Source: DASWIG01 sp965371445
GTDB taxonomy: Bacteria; Acidobacteriota; Thermoanaerobaculia; Multivoradales; J023
Length of the DNA stretch: 30,231 nt
Reading direction: 5' to 3'
NCBI GenBank assembly: GCA_965371445.1
Contig: CBDUYN010000129.1
Span: forward strand, 1 to 30,231
Notes under the pieces: model-generated
Told to the model about the DNA's origin: nothing
Databases searched by the model: none
What the model saw: only the letters and a program-made list of their open reading frames with translations
Shown here: in pieces, positions 7,897 to 16,354 of the stretch
Layout of the letters: each line of letters begins with the position of its first letter
Position numbering within the stretch: the first letter of the stretch is position 1
Position numbers and translations under genes: made by a program

Positions 7897-8935
7897 CCTC
7901 GGCGGTTTTGCCGAGAAGCCGCAGCTGACGGGCCTCTTCCCGCCGCAAGCTGACCTGGCGCGGGAGGAAGGCCTGGGCATCGCGCAAAGTCTCGAGAGCG
8001 CCAGCCGGGTCGCCGAGCAGATCCCGCGCTTCTGCGAGGCCGAGCCATGCCTCGGCCTGGGTAGGTGTGCGTTGTGTCGCTTCCAACAGGTGATCGGCCC
8101 CCCCCTTGATCCCCCGAGGGGGACAGTGCCGCTACCTCCGCTTCGCTTGCCGCCTGTTCACGGGCGAGGAAAACGTCGAGAGCCTGGCGCAGGGCGCGGG
8201 CGTGCTCACGCACCTCGCCGCTGGGGCTCGAACCGAGGAGGTTGTCGCTTTCGTCCGGATCGCTGGCCAGGTCATAGAGCTCCGGACGCGGCGCCTACGC
8301 CCACCAGCTCGAGGATCGTAGGGTAGAGGTCGACCAGGCCCATCACGCCCGAGAGCCGGGTGCCTGGCCTCACTCCGGGGCCGCGTAGGATCAGCGGCAC
8401 GCGCAGCGTCGATTCGTAGGTGAAGAAGCCGTGGAGAAGCTCGCCATGCTCGCCGAGTCCCTCGCCGTGGTCGGAGGTGACCACCAGAAGAGTCGCCTCG
8501 CCGAGGCTGAGGCGCTCCAGTGCCGCGACGAGGCGGCCGATCAACTCGTCGGTCCACGCCACCTCGCCGGCGTAAGGACGGGTGGGGTAGCGCGAGGCGT
8601 AGGGCTCGGGCGGCTCGTAGGGCTCGTGAGGATCGTAGAGGTGAAGCCACAGGAAAAGCCGCCAGCTTCCATCCTCCTCGGGGGATCGAGGCGGGCTGAG
8701 ACGTTCCTCCGTTCGGCTGTGGCCAGCGCTCCCTGCCGTGCCAGTCGGTCGAGGTGGGGTGTCGCGACGTCGCTACCATAGGCGCCGACATGGTCGGCCC
8801 GTAGCGTGTCGATGGTCACCAGCACGACGTGACGGATCCCAGGCGCCTCGGCCGGCGGCGTCGGAGGCGGCACGTCACGACAGGCTCCGAGACCGAGCGC
8901 GGCGGCGAAAAGGACCACCCGACTCGCGGTGGTCC
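7897..8935 (-). pseudogene. N-terminal and middle remnants of a sulfatase-TPR lipoprotein
   Basis: Reading the minus strand from about 8935: a lipoprotein-like signal (VVLFAAALGLGAC, Cys at the lipobox), then VLVTIDTLRADHVGAYG with the first metal Asp of the sulfatase superfamily. A jump and frame change near 8700 leads to LFLWLHLYDPHEPYEPPEPY and LLVVTSDHGEGLGEHGE with the late Asp-His metal pair. After another jump near 8296 comes the sulfatase tail RPELYDLASDPDESDNL, and then TPR sequence (AWLGLAEARDLLGDPAGALE) ending where the D-aminoacylase piece begins. The region with the catalytic nucleophile is absent. Sulfatase-TPR fusions are known in this kind of genome; this one is broken at least three times. 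Confidence 0.75.
8098..8128. repeat. CACTGTCCCC-type dispersed repeat, copy 1
   Basis: On the minus strand this reads ACTGTCCCCCTC, then GGGGGATCAAGG, then a G-run. It matches 24998-25026 at 28 of 29 positions. It sits inside the sulfatase-TPR remnant, where it is translated as LSPSGDQGG, between the sulfatase tail and the TPR part. Confidence 0.7.
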
Positions 8936-9048
8936 GGCGGCGCCCTGGGACCCCGATCCTACCCGTCCAGCACCACGATGGCTCTGCCGTGAAGCTTCCG
9001 GCCGTCATCAGATCTCTTCTTTCTCGCACCGCCGCGCGACCCGCAAGG

Positions 9049-11799
9049 TCAATCGCTCGTGGCCTCAGGGACGCCGCACGGAGATTCCTCCGCCTCCTCC
9101 GGCTCGACCGGCGCGCTCCAGAATTCCGGATTCCCGTGCTTTCCCTTGGCCAGCTCGCCGCCGTAGAGGATCGCGTTGAAGAGCACCCGGAAGGTGCCGA
9201 ACGTCTGCCCGCGCCACTGGGGCTGGAAGCCGATCAGCACCACGTGTCCACCGCCGTGACGCACATCGAGCGCCGCGGCATAGCCCTGCAGACACTCTTC
9301 GCCGAGCAGATAGCCAGATCGCAGCGGCGACCCCGCTTTCCGATAAGCCGCCAGCGCCGCGCCCTCGAAGCCGTCGAGCGTCGTAAGAACCGGGCTCTGC
9401 CACACGAAGACATCGGCACGCGACGGCATGCCCGCCATGACCGGGTGTGTCGGATCAGTGTCGATTTCCAGGATCGAGCCGCTGGTGAAGAAGTCTTTGC
9501 GCTCGAGGCCGGCAACCACGTTCTTGACCGGCAGATGCAGCTCATCAATCGCCAAGTCGCAGCTCCGGTTCAGACACACCAACGTGCCGCCGCTGCTGAC
9601 GAACGCGTCGAGGCTGCGGACGCCGAGCGCGCCGAGCCCACCCTCGTACCGGGGTGGAACCGAGCCTTTCGCAAAGCCGTCTTTGATGACCTCCGGGCGG
9701 TCGGACGCCAGCAGGATGACGTCGAACCGCGCGGCGAGCGATCCGGCCTGGAAATCGCCGTTGGTGAGGGTGGAGAATTCGAAGCCGAAGCGCTCCAACA
9801 GCCAGCGTGTCCACCCTTCATCCATACTCGCGTCCCACGGCCGGTACAACCCGATCCGAGTCCGCACCACCGGCGTTGCGTCGGAAATAGCGGTGCGCTC
9901 GGCGCGCAGTGCCAGTTGCTCGATCCAACGGGCAAGCGTCGCTGGCGCTATATCCTCGATGGCGTACCGGCCTCTTCCGCCCTCGGAGGTGAAGCGGACC
10001 GTACCGCCCGAATCCCATGCCAGGTTGATGGCGCGGAAGGCGTTGTTCTCTGCCGGGTCCACCAGTAGCCGAGCACCGGATCCGGTAATATGGCCCGCCG
10101 GTGGCAGGATACCCGCCGCGGTCGCGTCCGTATCGAATCCAGCGCCGGGGACGCTGTCAAACGCCCTGGCGTCGGCGTCGTCCGATTTTTTCCAGTCTAC
10201 GGGCACTCCCGCCACCGGTTCCATCGCGTCCCGGATCTCCTGGGACAGCGGCATCGACGCCGCGATCACCCGGACGTCAAACTGAAACGGCAGTGTCCAT
10301 CCCGCCGCGTCGTAAGGCTGTTCGAGTGGTCCTTCTGGAAACTCCCGCAGCTCCGGATACGACTGCACGCCGAGCACCTGTCTCGCCACTTCGGCGAATT
10401 CCTGGTTCATCGGAATCACCCATGTGCCCGATGGATACCTGGTACCGTCGAATGTGACCGCGTTGGTCAATCGCGAGACTCGCAAGCCGTTGAACGCCAA
10501 GCGCCGGAGCAGCTCCACACCCGCCACGGGATCGCGCTGGTCCGGCGAGATGAAGTATGCGAAAGGCGGTTCCCGCTCGTATCTGCGGATCGTGTCGCGT
10601 CCTGACTGGTAGCGGTTGTAAAGCAGGGTTTCCCGGTACTTCGTGGCGTAATCGAGCACCGCCATCGAGGCCGTGCGCATGTAGTCCACCGCGTCGCGCA
10701 ACCGCCACCAGCCGCCCTTCCATGGACTGGGATAAAGCGTCTCCGCCCGCAACCCCCGACGGTCGCTGGGAAAATCATCAATGGTGTAGAAATGAGGCGT
10801 TGCGTACTCATAAAGCGCCGTCTCGGTCCAGAACGCGGCGATGTTGTGGAGAACCGGCAGGTAGTCTACATAGCCGGGATACCATGCGTCGAAGCCGGTG
10901 CCCATGTGGGTGGCGCCCACCTGGCCTTTCGACTCCAGCGCCTGGGCGATCGCCATGCCGATCATGTTGACCTCGCGCAAAACCAGCGGCGGCGTCTGGG
11001 AAGCGACCGGCTCGGCGAAGGGCGGCAGCCAGATGCGGGTGGGAAACGGTGATGTCTGGTGATGTACGTAAATGATGTGCGGCTCCCAGTGCCGCCAGGT
11101 GCGGGCGACGACGCGCGACTCGATCATATTGAGCATGTAGGCGTCGCGGTTGTTGTCGTGACCGACGTACTTCTGGTAAAGCGCCGGCAACGGGGCGACC
11201 TCATAGGGCGTGCCGACATTCGAGCGGTACCAATCGGCCACCATGTCCTGGCCGTCCGGATTGAGCGACGGCCACAGAAGCACGATCACGTTGTCCAGGA
11301 TTCTTTCGATCGCCGGATCGCCGGCGCCGCTGAGCAAGTCGTAGGCCAGCTGAATCATATGCTGCGCCCCCGCCACCTCGTCGGCGTGCAGACCGCCGTC
11401 GATGTGGACGATCGCCTTGCCCTCCCTGGCCAGCTGCCGCGCTTGCTCGTCGCTCAGAGCTGCAGGATGCGCCAGGCGCTGGGCGATCTCCCGGTAAGCT
11501 TCGACGTTGCTCAAGTTTTCGTGCGACGAGACCAACGCGAAATACCAGGCGCGGCCCTCGGAGGTGCGACCCGCTTCCACGAGCGCCAGCCGGTCGCTCG
11601 CCGCGTCAAGTTGCCGGAAGTAGGCCATCGACTCCTCATAGGTGGCCAGCTTGAAGTCAGCTCCGACCTGGAACCCGAGCACCTCCTCCGGCAAAGGAAT
11701 CACCTCCTGCTGCGCTGCTGCGGGCGGGATCGGGGTCGATAGAAGCAGAAGGGAAATGGCAATTAGGGTCGTCGTACGAGCCATCGGGGCGTGAATCAT
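9049..11799 (-). CDS. Exported M14-family zinc metallocarboxypeptidase-like protein
   Basis: 916 residues from ATG 11799, chosen because AGGAG lies about 5 bases upstream; a second ATG at 11784 begins exactly at the signal peptide. Signal peptide: TLIAISLLLLSTPIPPAAAQ. The M14 catalytic domain occupies about residues 40-340: zinc ligands H138-A-D-E141 in GGLHADEVAG, substrate-binding NNRD at 216-219, the third-His region VHH at 245-247 and the general base Glu326 in FWTETALYE. The remaining residues form a long C-terminal region. Its end contains a class I glutamine-amidotransferase-like fold (RIGLYRPWDASMDEGW, FDVILLAS, GGTLVCLN), common in large M14 peptidases of this type. Likely a periplasmic or secreted peptidase. 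It appears intact and lies alone on the minus strand. Confidence 0.88.
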   Translation of the reverse strand: MIHAPMARTTTLIAISLLLLSTPIPPAAAQQEVIPLPEEVLGFQVGADFKLATYEESMAYFRQLDAASDRLALVEAGRTSEGRAWYFALVSSHENLSNVEAYREIAQRLAHPAALSDEQARQLAREGKAIVHIDGGLHADEVAGAQHMIQLAYDLLSGAGDPAIERILDNVIVLLWPSLNPDGQDMVADWYRSNVGTPYEVAPLPALYQKYVGHDNNRDAYMLNMIESRVVARTWRHWEPHIIYVHHQTSPFPTRIWLPPFAEPVASQTPPLVLREVNMIGMAIAQALESKGQVGATHMGTGFDAWYPGYVDYLPVLHNIAAFWTETALYEYATPHFYTIDDFPSDRRGLRAETLYPSPWKGGWWRLRDAVDYMRTASMAVLDYATKYRETLLYNRYQSGRDTIRRYEREPPFAYFISPDQRDPVAGVELLRRLAFNGLRVSRLTNAVTFDGTRYPSGTWVIPMNQEFAEVARQVLGVQSYPELREFPEGPLEQPYDAAGWTLPFQFDVRVIAASMPLSQEIRDAMEPVAGVPVDWKKSDDADARAFDSVPGAGFDTDATAAGILPPAGHITGSGARLLVDPAENNAFRAINLAWDSGGTVRFTSEGGRGRYAIEDIAPATLARWIEQLALRAERTAISDATPVVRTRIGLYRPWDASMDEGWTRWLLERFGFEFSTLTNGDFQAGSLAARFDVILLASDRPEVIKDGFAKGSVPPRYEGGLGALGVRSLDAFVSSGGTLVCLNRSCDLAIDELHLPVKNVVAGLERKDFFTSGSILEIDTDPTHPVMAGMPSRADVFVWQSPVLTTLDGFEGAALAAYRKAGSPLRSGYLLGEECLQGYAAALDVRHGGGHVVLIGFQPQWRGQTFGTFRVLFNAILYGGELAKGKHGNPEFWSAPVEPEEAEESPCGVPEATSD

Positions 11800-11933
11800 G
11801 AGAGCTCCTGAAGTGGGCAAGGATCGAGGTCTACCGGCCGGAGGGCCGGGTGGCGCGATGGAGCGCTGCCTTTGTCGGCTCGTTATAACATCTTCGTTCA
11901 GGATCGGCAAGGCGGCTGCCGGTCACCGTCCTC

Positions 11934-12201
11934 ATGGCCTCCGACGCCTGGCGTCCGGAGCTGCGCGAGGACGACGCCCAGGCCCGCTCCGTGAGGCTCG
12001 ACTTCCGCGGTGAGCTCGGACGCCTCGCTTTTCCCTTCGACGAGGACCGGCGGGTGTCCCAGGCGCGGTAGACCTCGCCCATGCCGCCGCGCCCGCGACC
12101 TCGGAGAGGAGCTGGCCTCCTACGCCGCACCCGGGCCCTGGCGCCTGGACGACCTCCCGCAGTCCGAGCCTGTGACCATCAGGGAGCGGGCGCCTTGTTG
12201 A
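11934..12201 (+). pseudogene. Unrecognised coding remnants with a kinase shard
   Basis: Two plus-strand stretches look like coding DNA. About 11934-12050 gives MASDAWRPELREDDAQARSV and so on to FPFDEDRRVS. About 12105-12201 gives EELASYAAPGPWRLDDLPQS and so on, with a stop at 12199-12201. Neither is recognised. They are separated by a minus-strand kinase shard, and the second overlaps the 3' end of the next minus-strand gene. Both have high GC at third positions. They may be two pieces of one gene interrupted by the shard. Confidence 0.35.
12053..12094 (-). pseudogene. Kinase glycine-loop shard
   Basis: The minus strand encodes GRGGMGEVYRAWDT, the glycine-rich ATP loop of a PknB-like Ser/Thr kinase. 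Only about 14 residues are clearly kinase. This is the second such shard in the window, after 1248-1342. Confidence 0.65.
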
Positions 12202-14493
12202 TCCGCAGCATGATCTGCATGGAGACCATGATCAGCTCGTCGCAATGCGTCCCTTCGGGGTTGCAGCCCTTGCCGAGCCCGAAGTAGTCGCCGAACCGGT
12301 AGTTGGCGAAGCTGGTGACAAAGTGCACCGTCTCGTAGGTCTCCTTGAAGGCGTCGATCAGCTTGTCATTGTCCAGCTGGTACTCGCCGAGGACGACGTC
12401 GAAAGCCTCGCCAAGCTCAGGCTCGTGGACCACGGTGTACTGCGTCAGGTCGTAGCCGCTCAGCAGCGCCTCGAGGCTCTCCCGGTTGAGGCTGGACTCG
12501 TCGCCGTAACTGAGCTTGTCGCCTTCCCGCTTGAACGCGTCGAGCACGACGTCCTGGTAGAGGCCGACCGTGGTGATCTTGCGGCCGTTGACGAAGTCAC
12601 GCGTGGTGTACCAGTCGCCGGTCGTGCGATAGGCCGTCATGCAGGTGGCGCACGGGGTGTTGAAGGAGATCGGACCCCAAGGCGCGCCGTAGAAATCCGA
12701 CCAGTCGACCCAGAACGGCGCGGCGACACCGCCGGCGCGTGACAGGAAAAGCGACTGCCCGGGCTCGCGGACGCTCAGGTCCATGGCCGCCGTCCACATC
12801 TGCTCGCCGACGTCGGCGTACTTGGGGTAATGAAGGACCAGCATTCCCTGGCTGAGGAACCTCTGGTAGAGACGGATCTCCTGGTCGACGAAGCGCGGGT
12901 TGGATTTGCTGGAGGCGTGCCAGGCCAGCTCGAAGGCCAGACCGTTGCCCGGGCCTACGGCCGCTTCAAAGGCGGCGAGCCAGTCCTCTTCGATGTAGTC
13001 GCCCATGAGGAACGGAGTCACGGCCGTGTTCAAGATCCCCTTGTAGCCTTCGTCGTTCAGGGTGTCGAGAAGGGTCGAGAAGTAACCGACGAGATCGCCC
13101 ATCGCCACGTTGTACCCGGAGCCGACGTGGACCGGCGCGGTGTCGCGGCTGTCGACGCAGGTGACGTTCTTGCAAGTCTCGACGCAGATTTCGTCCGGGC
13201 ACGCCGCGATGCAGTCGTGGCAGGTTCGGGCCTCGATCGAGTTGGCGGCGGGGTAGCGGCCGTTGTCGAGGAAGACGTGCGGTGTCAGGTGCTGCTCGCG
13301 CAGGACAGAGCGCAGATGGGTCATGGTGGCGGCGACGACCGTGGGGTCGTCGAAGCGCAGGAAATAGCGGCCGTCCGCGACGTTGTAGAACGGCGGCGTG
13401 TGTAGGGGCACCTCACAGTCGACGCTCGCTCCGGTGATCGCGCAGCAATCGGCCACCGTGGCCGGGTAGTTGTTGCCGGCCATCGACAGGTTGCTCAGAT
13501 CCTGGGGGCTGTCGACGCAGGTCACCGACGAGAGGTAGCTCCCCAGGGGCTGGTGCGGGTTCTCGGAATTCCAGTGGTGGAGGAAGCGCGTGTAATGCTC
13601 GGGATGGTCGACGATCACGCCGTAGCCGAAGAAGTCCGGGTTGAAGCTGTTCAAGTAGGCCTCACGGTCCGCGTCGATCGAGATGTAGGTGTCCGCGGTC
13701 TTGCCCCACCGGCGGTCGAACTCGACGAGCCGGTAGTTGTAAAGAGGGCTCGGGTCCGGCTCGACGCGCTTGTGCAGCAGGGGTGCCATGTTGGTGACCA
13801 TCTCCATGCCCGACGTCGTCTGAAAGTGTCCGTCGCTGTAGGAAATGCCGTTGCTGGCGGCGAGGTCCAAACGGACGTCGGAGCTCGGCCAGGGACGCAG
13901 GTTCCTGAAGACGGCCAGGGAGGCCTGTCCGCCGAACGCGCCGCCGACGTAGAGATTTCCGAGAGCTCCCAGGACGGGCGAGCTCATGTTGTCGAATTCG
14001 ATGTGGCTTTTATGGACCCAGAGCAGAGCTCCGGCGGGGTCATAGGCCCGGATCTCGTGTCGCGACACCCAGTAGACGGTGCCGTCGGCGTCGACGAGCG
14101 GCGTGGATTCGTTGCCGCCGCTCGCGGAGTCCATCCAACGAAGGTCGAAAGTCGTGGTCGAAAGTGCCGTCAAAGTCGTGTCGGAGGTCAGGTAGAGCGT
14201 TTTTTCGTCGGGCGAAAGCGCGACCGAGCCGCGGCCGGCCCACGGCAGGGGTTGGGAGATCAAGGGGCTGGGACTGGACGTGAACTTGTCGATCGAGCCC
14301 GACAGGCCGTTGGTGCTGACGACGTAGACGTTGCCCTGTGAGTCGATCGCCGGAGCGGCCAGGACCTGCACACCGCCCGTCGGCGCGGTGCCGACGAGCG
14401 CGCACCGGCGAGCGTCGGGCTGATCTGGGCGGCGGCGGTCCAGGAGACGAGAAGGGTGGAAAGAGCGAAGAGACAGATCCGAAGTGTTTTCAT
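12179..14493 (-). CDS. Exported propeller-like protein of unknown function, frameshifted near its 5' end
   Basis: The natural start is probably ATG 14493: AAGGA lies about 7 bases upstream and a clear signal peptide follows (MKTLRICLFALSTLLVSWTA, then AAQ). That frame breaks after about 31 codons, near 14400, and the rest continues in another frame to the stop at 12179. A single missing base would explain this, so it is either a real mutation or a sequencing error. Residues about 40-200 look like a PQQ-type beta-propeller (NVYVVSTNGLSGSIDKF, GTVYWVSRHEIRAYDPAGAL). The remaining 550 residues are aromatic-rich and of unknown family, possibly a TIM-barrel enzyme (weak impression). A dense Cys cluster, CHDCIAACPDEICVETC, lies mid-protein. 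Probably secreted; function unknown. Confidence 0.7.
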
Positions 14494-14658
14494 GACAGGG
14501 TCCTTTTTGTCGTGTTTGGATAGACGGAGTCATTCCTCAGGTCCCGCGTTTTCTCAGACGGTGCCGGAGGTGCGGCTTCAAGCCGCCTTCAAGGGGTTAT
14601 TGCGCAGCGATGCGGAGAAAGACGACAGCGAGACGCTGATAGCCGCTGGCCGCCGCCC

Positions 14659-14760
14659 GTGGAGATCCGTCAGCTCCTGGCGCAGCCGGTGCCGATGCTC
14701 GGCCTCCGCGCGCCTTCGGGGACGGGCAAGAGCTCTCTCCTGGCCAGCGGTCTGGTGCCG
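14659..14760 (+). pseudogene. STAND ATPase P-loop shard 1
   Basis: The plus strand encodes VEIRQLLAQPVPMLGLRAPS, then GTGKSSLLASGLVPR, a Walker A region of a novel-STAND type ATPase. It is closely related to the shard at 18599-18725. It ends abruptly against an oppositely oriented kinase start. No helical or sensor domains follow. Confidence 0.7.
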
Positions 14761-14761
14761 C

Positions 14762-14800
14762 GAGGCGGTAGGGGCCGAGCTCCTGGGTCGTCGCGTCCAT
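14762..14800 (-). pseudogene. Start of a Ser/Thr kinase gene with its ribosome site, truncated after 13 codons
   Basis: ATG 14800 on the minus strand begins MDATTQELGPYRL, a typical N-terminus of kinases that continue with a glycine-rich loop. AGGAGG lies about 4 bases upstream, so the translation start is preserved. After 13 codons the sequence switches to the reverse complement of the STAND shard. Confidence 0.6.
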
Positions 14801-14861
14801 GGACCTCCTGCGCGCCTGGGCGCGGCTCCTCGAGCCTCCGGCTCTCGAGATTCTCACCACG

Positions 14862-15099
14862 CGTCATCTTCTGGCACAAGTCGGTCGACGACGCACGACG
14901 CGGCGGCAAAGGTTGGGGAGCGCGCGAGCACTACCAGGCCTTGCGGCTCGTGGACGCCGCCGGGCTGGCCGGTTTTCCTTATACGCGCTACCACGAGATC
15001 GCCGCGACGATGAGCCCCGACGAGGTACATCCCGAAGTGGGGAAACCACTCGCCCGATCGCTGCTTCAACTTTGGTCGTCTCGCTTCTACTTCCCCTGA
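14862..15099 (+). pseudogene. C-terminal remnant of an unidentified protein
   Basis: About 78 codons with strongly GC-biased third positions, reading IFWHKSVDDARRGGKGWG, then REHYQALRLVDAAGLAGFPY and so on to a TGA at 15097-15099. There is no start, and the upstream sequence is kinase and STAND debris. The family is not recognised. Its end overlaps the end of the convergent gene by 13 bases. Confidence 0.4.
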
Positions 15100-16085
15100 C
15101 GCACCACGTAGACCTCGAGCGCCCGCCGGCTCTCCGTATGGAGCCCGTCGCCCTCCAGGGCCTTTCTCACTGCCTTCAGTGTGGCCACGGAATCGAGGGC
15201 GTCCATCGCCTTGAGCGACGCCTTGGCGACTCCTGGGTTGTTGGAAAAAAAATACTTTTCAAGGAGTTTCAGGTCCTTCGCCGTCCCGGTTTTGCCGAGG
15301 GCCTTGGCCGCGGTCACCAGCAACGCGGGAACCGGGGAGCCCAGATCAAGCTCGGTGCCGTAGGACGCCAGGACGTGCCGGCACTCCTCGGCCAGCCAGG
15401 CGCTGCCCTCGCGTTCCGCCACCGTCGACGCCGCCCGGAGCAGCAGATCGCGCGAGAACGGATCCGGCGCCAGCGTCCGCAGACGCTGGCGAAGGACCTC
15501 GACGTCTTTGGCCGTGACGATCTCCTGGAGCTCCGGACGCAAGAGGAGCTCCGCCGCGACAAAGCGCACCGAGTAAGCCTGGGGACGCACGACCTGGGTC
15601 AGGACCAGGTCGAGGAGCTCGCGCGTCGTGGCCTTCTCCTCCGCTCCTTCCGCCGCCGCGGCGGAGAGGATGATGCGGCGCATCTCCGGCGTGTCGTCGA
15701 GCAACGCGTCGCCCATTCCCGGGAGCTGGACGGCCTTGGGTCCCTCGGGGTCGACCTCGAAGAGCGTCCGGCTGCGCGCCACTTGCCGCAGGATCTGGTA
15801 ACCCAGGAGGTAACGCTCCCCCGCCGTGACGACGGCAAAAGTCTCCTCGTCGACGCGCACCGACATCTGCTCTGGGATGCCCTCGCCGAGGAGGACCTCG
15901 CGGCGCTCGAAGACGACGCGTTGGTCGTCGAGCTTTTCCCGGGCTTCGACGATGACGACCAGATGGGGTGCCTTGACCAGGTACTCGCTGGGTGGTCCGA
16001 GGCGGGCCGCGCCGGCGTTCGAGGCCATCGTCAGGGCCAGAACACCCACGGCCGACCCTATCCAACGTCGCTTTTCGATCTTCAT
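15087..16085 (-). CDS. Exported alpha-helical repeat protein (HEAT-like)
   Basis: 332 residues from ATG 16085, with AGGAGGAG about 6-8 bases upstream. A signal peptide is clear (MKIEKRRWIGSAVGVLALTM, ending AGAA). Residues about 30-110 are beta-rich (LVVIVEAREKLDDQRVVFERRE, then VRVDEETFAVVTAGERYLLGY). From about 120 the protein is almost entirely helical with Leu/Ala-rich repeats (TRELLDLVLTQVVRP, EVLRQRLRTLAPDPFSRDLL, VPALLVTAAKALGKTGTAKD, VATLKAVRKALEGDG), consistent with degenerate HEAT-type repeats. Function unknown; such proteins often mediate protein-protein contacts in the periplasm. Likely monocistronic. Confidence 0.75.
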   Translation of the reverse strand: MKIEKRRWIGSAVGVLALTMASNAGAARLGPPSEYLVKAPHLVVIVEAREKLDDQRVVFERREVLLGEGIPEQMSVRVDEETFAVVTAGERYLLGYQILRQVARSRTLFEVDPEGPKAVQLPGMGDALLDDTPEMRRIILSAAAAEGAEEKATTRELLDLVLTQVVRPQAYSVRFVAAELLLRPELQEIVTAKDVEVLRQRLRTLAPDPFSRDLLLRAASTVAEREGSAWLAEECRHVLASYGTELDLGSPVPALLVTAAKALGKTGTAKDLKLLEKYFFSNNPGVAKASLKAMDALDSVATLKAVRKALEGDGLHTESRRALEVYVVRQGK

Positions 16086-16154
16086 CTTCCTGCTCCTCCT
16101 GGGACACCGAGCCTCTCTTCACGCTCCATACTATACGACCGCTCAACGAAAGCC

Positions 16155-16183
16155 TTCCCCTCGACGGACGAGATGGCTATACT
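16155..16183 (+). promoter_or_regulatory. Possible promoter of the secreted propeller-like gene
   Basis: TATACT at 16178-16183 fits a sigma-70 -10 box. TTCCCC at 16155-16160 is a weak -35 at 17-base spacing. The gene it would serve starts at 16355, leaving a leader of about 165 bases with no other recognised element. Confidence 0.35.
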
Positions 16184-16354
16184 GTCAAATCAGAAGCAGA
16201 GAGAGGCCTCAAGTCCTGGTATCGAGGCCTGAGTCGATCCGGCGACGGCTTCTTGGTCGAGGCCGCGTCGGGAAACTACCGCACCCCGCGAGCACCAGCC
16301 CGTTCCTGGGCCGATGATGCGCGGAGGGTGCGACACTCAAAAGGGGATCTTCGC

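Noticed and set aside
5961..9029. Composite transposon or insertion sequence explaining the fragment mosaic
   Set aside because: No transposase, terminal inverted repeats or target-site duplications could be found around the fragments.
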